Assembly: GCA_007128495.1 (NCBI GenBank)
Contig: SKXH01000131.1
Span: 1-9,049, forward strand
Length of the DNA stretch: 9,049 bases
Direction: 5' to 3'
Origin: Bacteroidota bacterium
Lineage (GTDB): Bacteria > Bacteroidota > Ignavibacteria > T3Sed10-11
The position numbers and the translations under genes were made by a program. Position 1 is the first letter of the stretch, and every line of letters starts with the position of its first letter. Below are positions 6,473 to 9,049 of this stretch, one piece after another. Below the pieces are notes generated by a model that was given only the letters and a program-made list of their open reading frames with translations, did no database searches and had not been told where the DNA came from.

Positions 6473-7894
6473 TTATGTTTCAAGTGCGTACGCCGTATTG
6501 AGCAGCGTTTGTTCATCAAATTGTTTACCGAGAATTTGCAAGCCAACCGGCAGGTTATTTTTATCGTAACCGCAGGGAATGCTCATTCCCGGGATACCCG
6601 CAAGGTTGGCAGACGTGGTATATACATCGGATAAGTACATCTGCAACGGGTCATCAACTTTTTCACCGAGCCGAAAAGCAGTGCCCGGCGTCGTCGGGGT
6701 TATAATACAATCGACCTTCGTGAATGCGGCATCAAAATCATTTTTTATCAGCCGGCGTACTTTTTGAGCTTTCCGGTAATAGGCATCGTAATAACCCGAT
6801 GAAAGAACAAACGTTCCGAGCATGATCCGGCGTTTCACCTCCTCACCGAACGCCTCGCTTCTCGTACGCGTATACATACCGCTGAGATCTTCGACATCAT
6901 CCGCACGGTAGGTATATCGCACACCGTCGTACCGGGCAAGATTCGAAGATGCCTCTGCTGTGGTTAATATATAATACGCCGCAATGGTATAATCCGTATG
7001 CGGCAGCGATAGAGGAATGACCGCCGCTCCCGCTTCCCTGAGCTTTTCAATGTTTGTATCGATGACCGACCGAACATTTTCCTCAAGATCATCCGTAAAA
7101 TATTCTTCCGGTACTCCGATCGTTAACCCGGAAATATCTTTATTGAGCCGGGCGGGATAATCCGGGACAGGAACCGAAGCCGATGTCGTATCATACGGAT
7201 CCCGGCCGGCAATGACCTTCAATAGTGCGGCAATATCGGAGACCGATCTTGCAAAGGGACCGATCTGATCGAACGATGAAGCAAATGCAACAAGTCCGTT
7301 ACGGGATACGCGTCCGTATGTGGGCTTTAACCCATAGACACCGGTAAACGAAGCCGGTTGTCTGATCGAACCGCCGGTATCGCTCCCGAGCGCGGCAAGG
7401 GCTAAATCGGCTGCGACCGCAGCAGCCGAACCACCGCTCGACCCACCGGAGACGTGCTCGGTGTTATGCGGATTACGGACAACACCAAACCGTGAGTTTT
7501 CCGTGGACGAACCCATTGCAAACTCATCCATATTCGTCTTGCCGATAATAACGGCGCCTGCATCCCGAATTTTTTTAATGACCGAAGCATCGTACACCGA
7601 CTCGAACGATTCAAGCATCTTCGACGCGCACGTTACTCTCGTGCTGCGGATGCATATATTATCCTTCACGGCTACGATCATCCCCGCAAGCCCGGGTTGT
7701 TCGCCGCCGCGTATCTTTGCATCGACAGATTCTGCCTGTTCAAGGGCCCATGTATCATATACATCAATGAAGGCGTTGAGATATGTATGCTCGTGTATCC
7801 TTTGAAGATAATCTGATACAAGACTTGAAATAGACGGGTCTCCGTTCAGAAGACGTGTTCTTAAGAAGCTGTAATCAGATCGTTCTGCAATCAT
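6473..7894 (-). CDS. gatA: Glutamyl-tRNA(Gln) amidotransferase subunit A
   Basis: GatA is the glutaminase/amidase subunit of the GatCAB complex. It releases ammonia from glutamine, which GatB uses to convert Glu-tRNA(Gln) to Gln-tRNA(Gln). Its presence suggests the organism uses the indirect route for Gln-tRNA and/or Asn-tRNA. The 473 residues match the family's length of about 475-490. The amidase signature is complete: VAVKDN with K77, HVSGGSSGGSAAAVAA with S152, and GSDTGGSIRQPASFTGVYGLKP with S176. This Lys-cisSer-Ser triad has the same spacing as in characterised GatA. The closing segment PVGLQILGKQFDEQTLL is also typical. I prefer GatA to a generic amidase because of the DEFAMGSSTENS segment and the PTYGRVSR motif. 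gatC and gatB are not visible. It follows tatA by 22 nt and precedes sucD by 37 nt, and no clear Shine-Dalgarno is seen before the ATG. Confidence 0.96.
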   Translation of the reverse strand: MIAERSDYSFLRTRLLNGDPSISSLVSDYLQRIHEHTYLNAFIDVYDTWALEQAESVDAKIRGGEQPGLAGMIVAVKDNICIRSTRVTCASKMLESFESVYDASVIKKIRDAGAVIIGKTNMDEFAMGSSTENSRFGVVRNPHNTEHVSGGSSGGSAAAVAADLALAALGSDTGGSIRQPASFTGVYGLKPTYGRVSRNGLVAFASSFDQIGPFARSVSDIAALLKVIAGRDPYDTTSASVPVPDYPARLNKDISGLTIGVPEEYFTDDLEENVRSVIDTNIEKLREAGAAVIPLSLPHTDYTIAAYYILTTAEASSNLARYDGVRYTYRADDVEDLSGMYTRTRSEAFGEEVKRRIMLGTFVLSSGYYDAYYRKAQKVRRLIKNDFDAAFTKVDCIITPTTPGTAFRLGEKVDDPLQMYLSDVYTTSANLAGIPGMSIPCGYDKNNLPVGLQILGKQFDEQTLLNTAYALET

Positions 7895-7916
7895 TCAGCG
7901 GTATTTCAGTATGGAA

Positions 7917-8174
7917 TTATTTCTTTTCTGTACTATCCGATTCCGAAGATGTTTTTTCGGACGCTGCCGGTTCGGATTTCTTCTCCGGCGGTTTCTCGTT
8001 GATTTTTTCTTTTTCTTCGTTTATATCATCCTGTATTTCACGGGCCGCTTTTCTGAACTCTTTGAGACCTTTACCGAGTCCTTGTGCGAGTTCGGGTATT
8101 TTTCGGGCACCGAAAAATATAAGAATAACAAGAAGGATAAGAATAATTTCCGTAGCACCCAGATTTCCGAACAT
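7917..8174 (-). CDS. tatA: Twin-arginine translocase pore subunit TatA
   Basis: TatA forms the size-variable pore through which the Tat system exports folded proteins across the cytoplasmic membrane. The 85-residue product has a short periplasmic N-terminus and one transmembrane helix (about 7-21, TEIILILLVILIFF). The conserved FG hinge is at F21-G22, followed by an amphipathic helix (KIPELAQGLGKGLKEFRKA, about 25-43) and a charged, Glu/Lys/Ser-rich disordered tail. These traits fit TatA better than TatB, which is usually longer and has a Glu in the first turn. The open frame extends upstream to 8210, but AAAGGAGA (8183-8190) lies 8 nt before the ATG at 8174 and the family starts MFG or MG, so I place the start there. 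It follows purQ by 22 nt. tatC is not in view. Confidence 0.94.
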   Translation of the reverse strand: MFGNLGATEIILILLVILIFFGARKIPELAQGLGKGLKEFRKAAREIQDDINEEKEKINEKPPEKKSEPAASEKTSSESDSTEKK

Positions 8175-8182
8175 AGTGTCTC

Positions 8183-8190
8183 TCTCCTTT
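8183..8190 (-). promoter_or_regulatory. Strong Shine-Dalgarno that fixes the tatA start
   Basis: AAAGGAGA on the minus strand lies 8 nt before the ATG at 8174. It rules out the longer in-frame start at 8210, which would place 12 residues with no family match in front of the transmembrane helix. Confidence 0.8.
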
Positions 8191-8196
8191 GCGAAA

Positions 8197-8925
8197 TTAC
8201 TCCGCAGCAATATAATTATTTGAATGTATAAGACTATTAATCACTGATTGAAATATCTTTTTTCCGTCACGTTTCCCGAGCAGGTCTTCCATCGCCCGTT
8301 CGGGGTGCGGCATCATACCGAGCACGTTACCTTCACGGTTTATGATACCGGCTATATTTTCAAATGAACCGTTCGGATTAACGGCATCCGGCGTTTCACC
8401 GTTTTTGTCGCTATACCTAAATACAATTTGACGATTTTTTTTCAACTCTTCAAGTCCACCGGGGTCTATAATGTAATTTCCGTCACCGTGTGCAATGGAG
8501 ACTTTAAGAACTTCTCCGGCGGAACATCCGGACGTGAACCTGGTATTGTTGTTTTCTACCCGGATATAGACATCTTTGCAAACAAACCGGAGATGTTCGT
8601 TCCTGACAAGCGCCCCCGGCAGCAATCCCGCCTCGCAGAGAACCTGAAAGCCGTTGCAAATTCCCATCACAACGCCGCCTTCACCGGCAAATTTTACGAC
8701 TTCCTTCATGATCGGCGAAAACCGGGCTATCGCACCGCACCTGAGATAATCACCATACGAAAACCCGCCCGGTAAAATTACCAGATCGGTTTCACCAAGC
8801 TTTTCCTCTTTGTGCCATACAAACCGTGTCTCAAGTCCCATGATCTTTCGTAAAGCATAGAAAGCATCGTGATCGCAATTCGATCCCGGGAACACAACAA
8901 CAACGGCCCGCACATTACCGCTCAT
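8197..8925 (-). CDS. purQ: Phosphoribosylformylglycinamidine synthase subunit PurQ (glutaminase)
   Basis: PurQ is the glutamine amidotransferase subunit of the three-part FGAM synthase (PurL, PurQ, PurS), the fourth step of IMP synthesis. It supplies ammonia to PurL. The 242 residues form a class I (triad) glutaminase domain. Visible are VVVFPGSNCDHDA (9-21), LPGGFSYGDYLRCGAIARFS (51-70), the nucleophile C90 in MGICNGFQVL, and H207/E209 in MMPHPERA. The IAHGDGNY segment (145-151) is also typical. The length is slightly above the common 220-230. The ATG overlaps the purS stop (ATGA), with GGGGAGG just upstream, so the two genes are translationally linked. The small-PurL system with separate PurS and PurQ is implied, in contrast to the single large PurL of Gammaproteobacteria. 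purL is not in the window. Confidence 0.97.
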   Translation of the reverse strand: MSGNVRAVVVVFPGSNCDHDAFYALRKIMGLETRFVWHKEEKLGETDLVILPGGFSYGDYLRCGAIARFSPIMKEVVKFAGEGGVVMGICNGFQVLCEAGLLPGALVRNEHLRFVCKDVYIRVENNNTRFTSGCSAGEVLKVSIAHGDGNYIIDPGGLEELKKNRQIVFRYSDKNGETPDAVNPNGSFENIAGIINREGNVLGMMPHPERAMEDLLGKRDGKKIFQSVINSLIHSNNYIAAE

Positions 8926-9049
8926 TCTTTCACCGCCTCCCCGGTCTTACTGATGGTGAACGTATAGTCTTCCATCACAGGATTTGCCAGAAGTTTATTA
9001 CAGACACTCTCCACTATTTCACGGGCTTTCGCTTCAGTATCCGAATCGA
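8922..9049 (-). CDS. purS: Phosphoribosylformylglycinamidine synthase subunit PurS, C-terminal part
   Basis: Only the last 41 residues are present; the 5' end lies beyond the right edge. The visible segment includes AREIVESVCNKLLANPVMED, followed by YTFTI. This is the closing helix and strand of PurS (ANP-hinge then EDY), a subunit of about 80 residues that bridges PurL and PurQ in FGAM synthase. Its TGA overlaps the purQ ATG by 4 nt, and the purS-purQ order is the usual one in organisms with the small-PurL system, which strengthens the call for such a short fragment. A short tail (SKTGEAVKE) follows the family's last strand. Confidence 0.88.
   Translation of the reverse strand, partial: DSDTEAKAREIVESVCNKLLANPVMEDYTFTISKTGEAVKE

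Noticed and set aside
8175..8210. Longer tatA start adding 12 residues (MLRSNFAKERDT)
   Set aside because: A strong ribosome site lies inside this stretch just before the ATG at 8174, and the family's N-terminus begins there.

Overview
The window is a compact, entirely minus-strand block of bacterial chromosome. It has moderate G+C, short intergenic gaps and several overlapping start/stop codons. The genes point to the Fibrobacterota-Chlorobiota-Bacteroidota (FCB) group or a neighbouring uncultured phylum. The main pointer is the primary-type sigma factor, which is short and lacks region 1.1, as in Bacteroidota and Chlorobiota. Unlike many Bacteroidota, several genes here have clear Shine-Dalgarno sequences (tatA, ndk, sigA and the small zinc-ribbon gene), so I do not go further than FCB-like.

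Transcription runs from high to low coordinates. The first block (9049 to 5035) is a housekeeping run: the end of purS, then purQ, tatA, gatA, sucD and ndk. It covers purine synthesis, twin-arginine export, Gln-tRNA transamidation, the TCA cycle and nucleotide balance. Gaps are 18-37 nt and purS/purQ overlap by 4 nt, so this looks like one operon. Just after ndk lies a 33-nt near-perfect palindrome, followed by about 140 nt of AT-rich DNA with a plausible promoter.

The second block (4840 to 887) is more unusual. It holds a membrane-anchored protein with two GAF domains and a GGDEF domain whose active site is destroyed. Next come a 65-residue Cys-containing basic protein, phosphopentomutase (deoB), and two tandem EutN/CcmL-type bacterial microcompartment (BMC) vertex proteins. 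The small-protein and deoB reading frames overlap by one base (TAATG), and deoB and the first vertex gene are 16 nt apart. A nearly complete sigA follows and runs off the left edge.

The most interesting point is the link between phosphopentomutase and two BMC pentamer proteins with no hexameric shell gene in view. Phosphopentomutase makes (deoxy)ribose 5-phosphate, and deoxyribose-5-phosphate aldolase would convert that to acetaldehyde, a classic microcompartment intermediate. This suggests a detached part of a sugar-phosphate or nucleoside-degrading microcompartment, with the remaining parts elsewhere in the genome. That is inference; the gene identities themselves are well supported. I see no tRNA, rRNA, CRISPR array, insertion sequence or phage gene.
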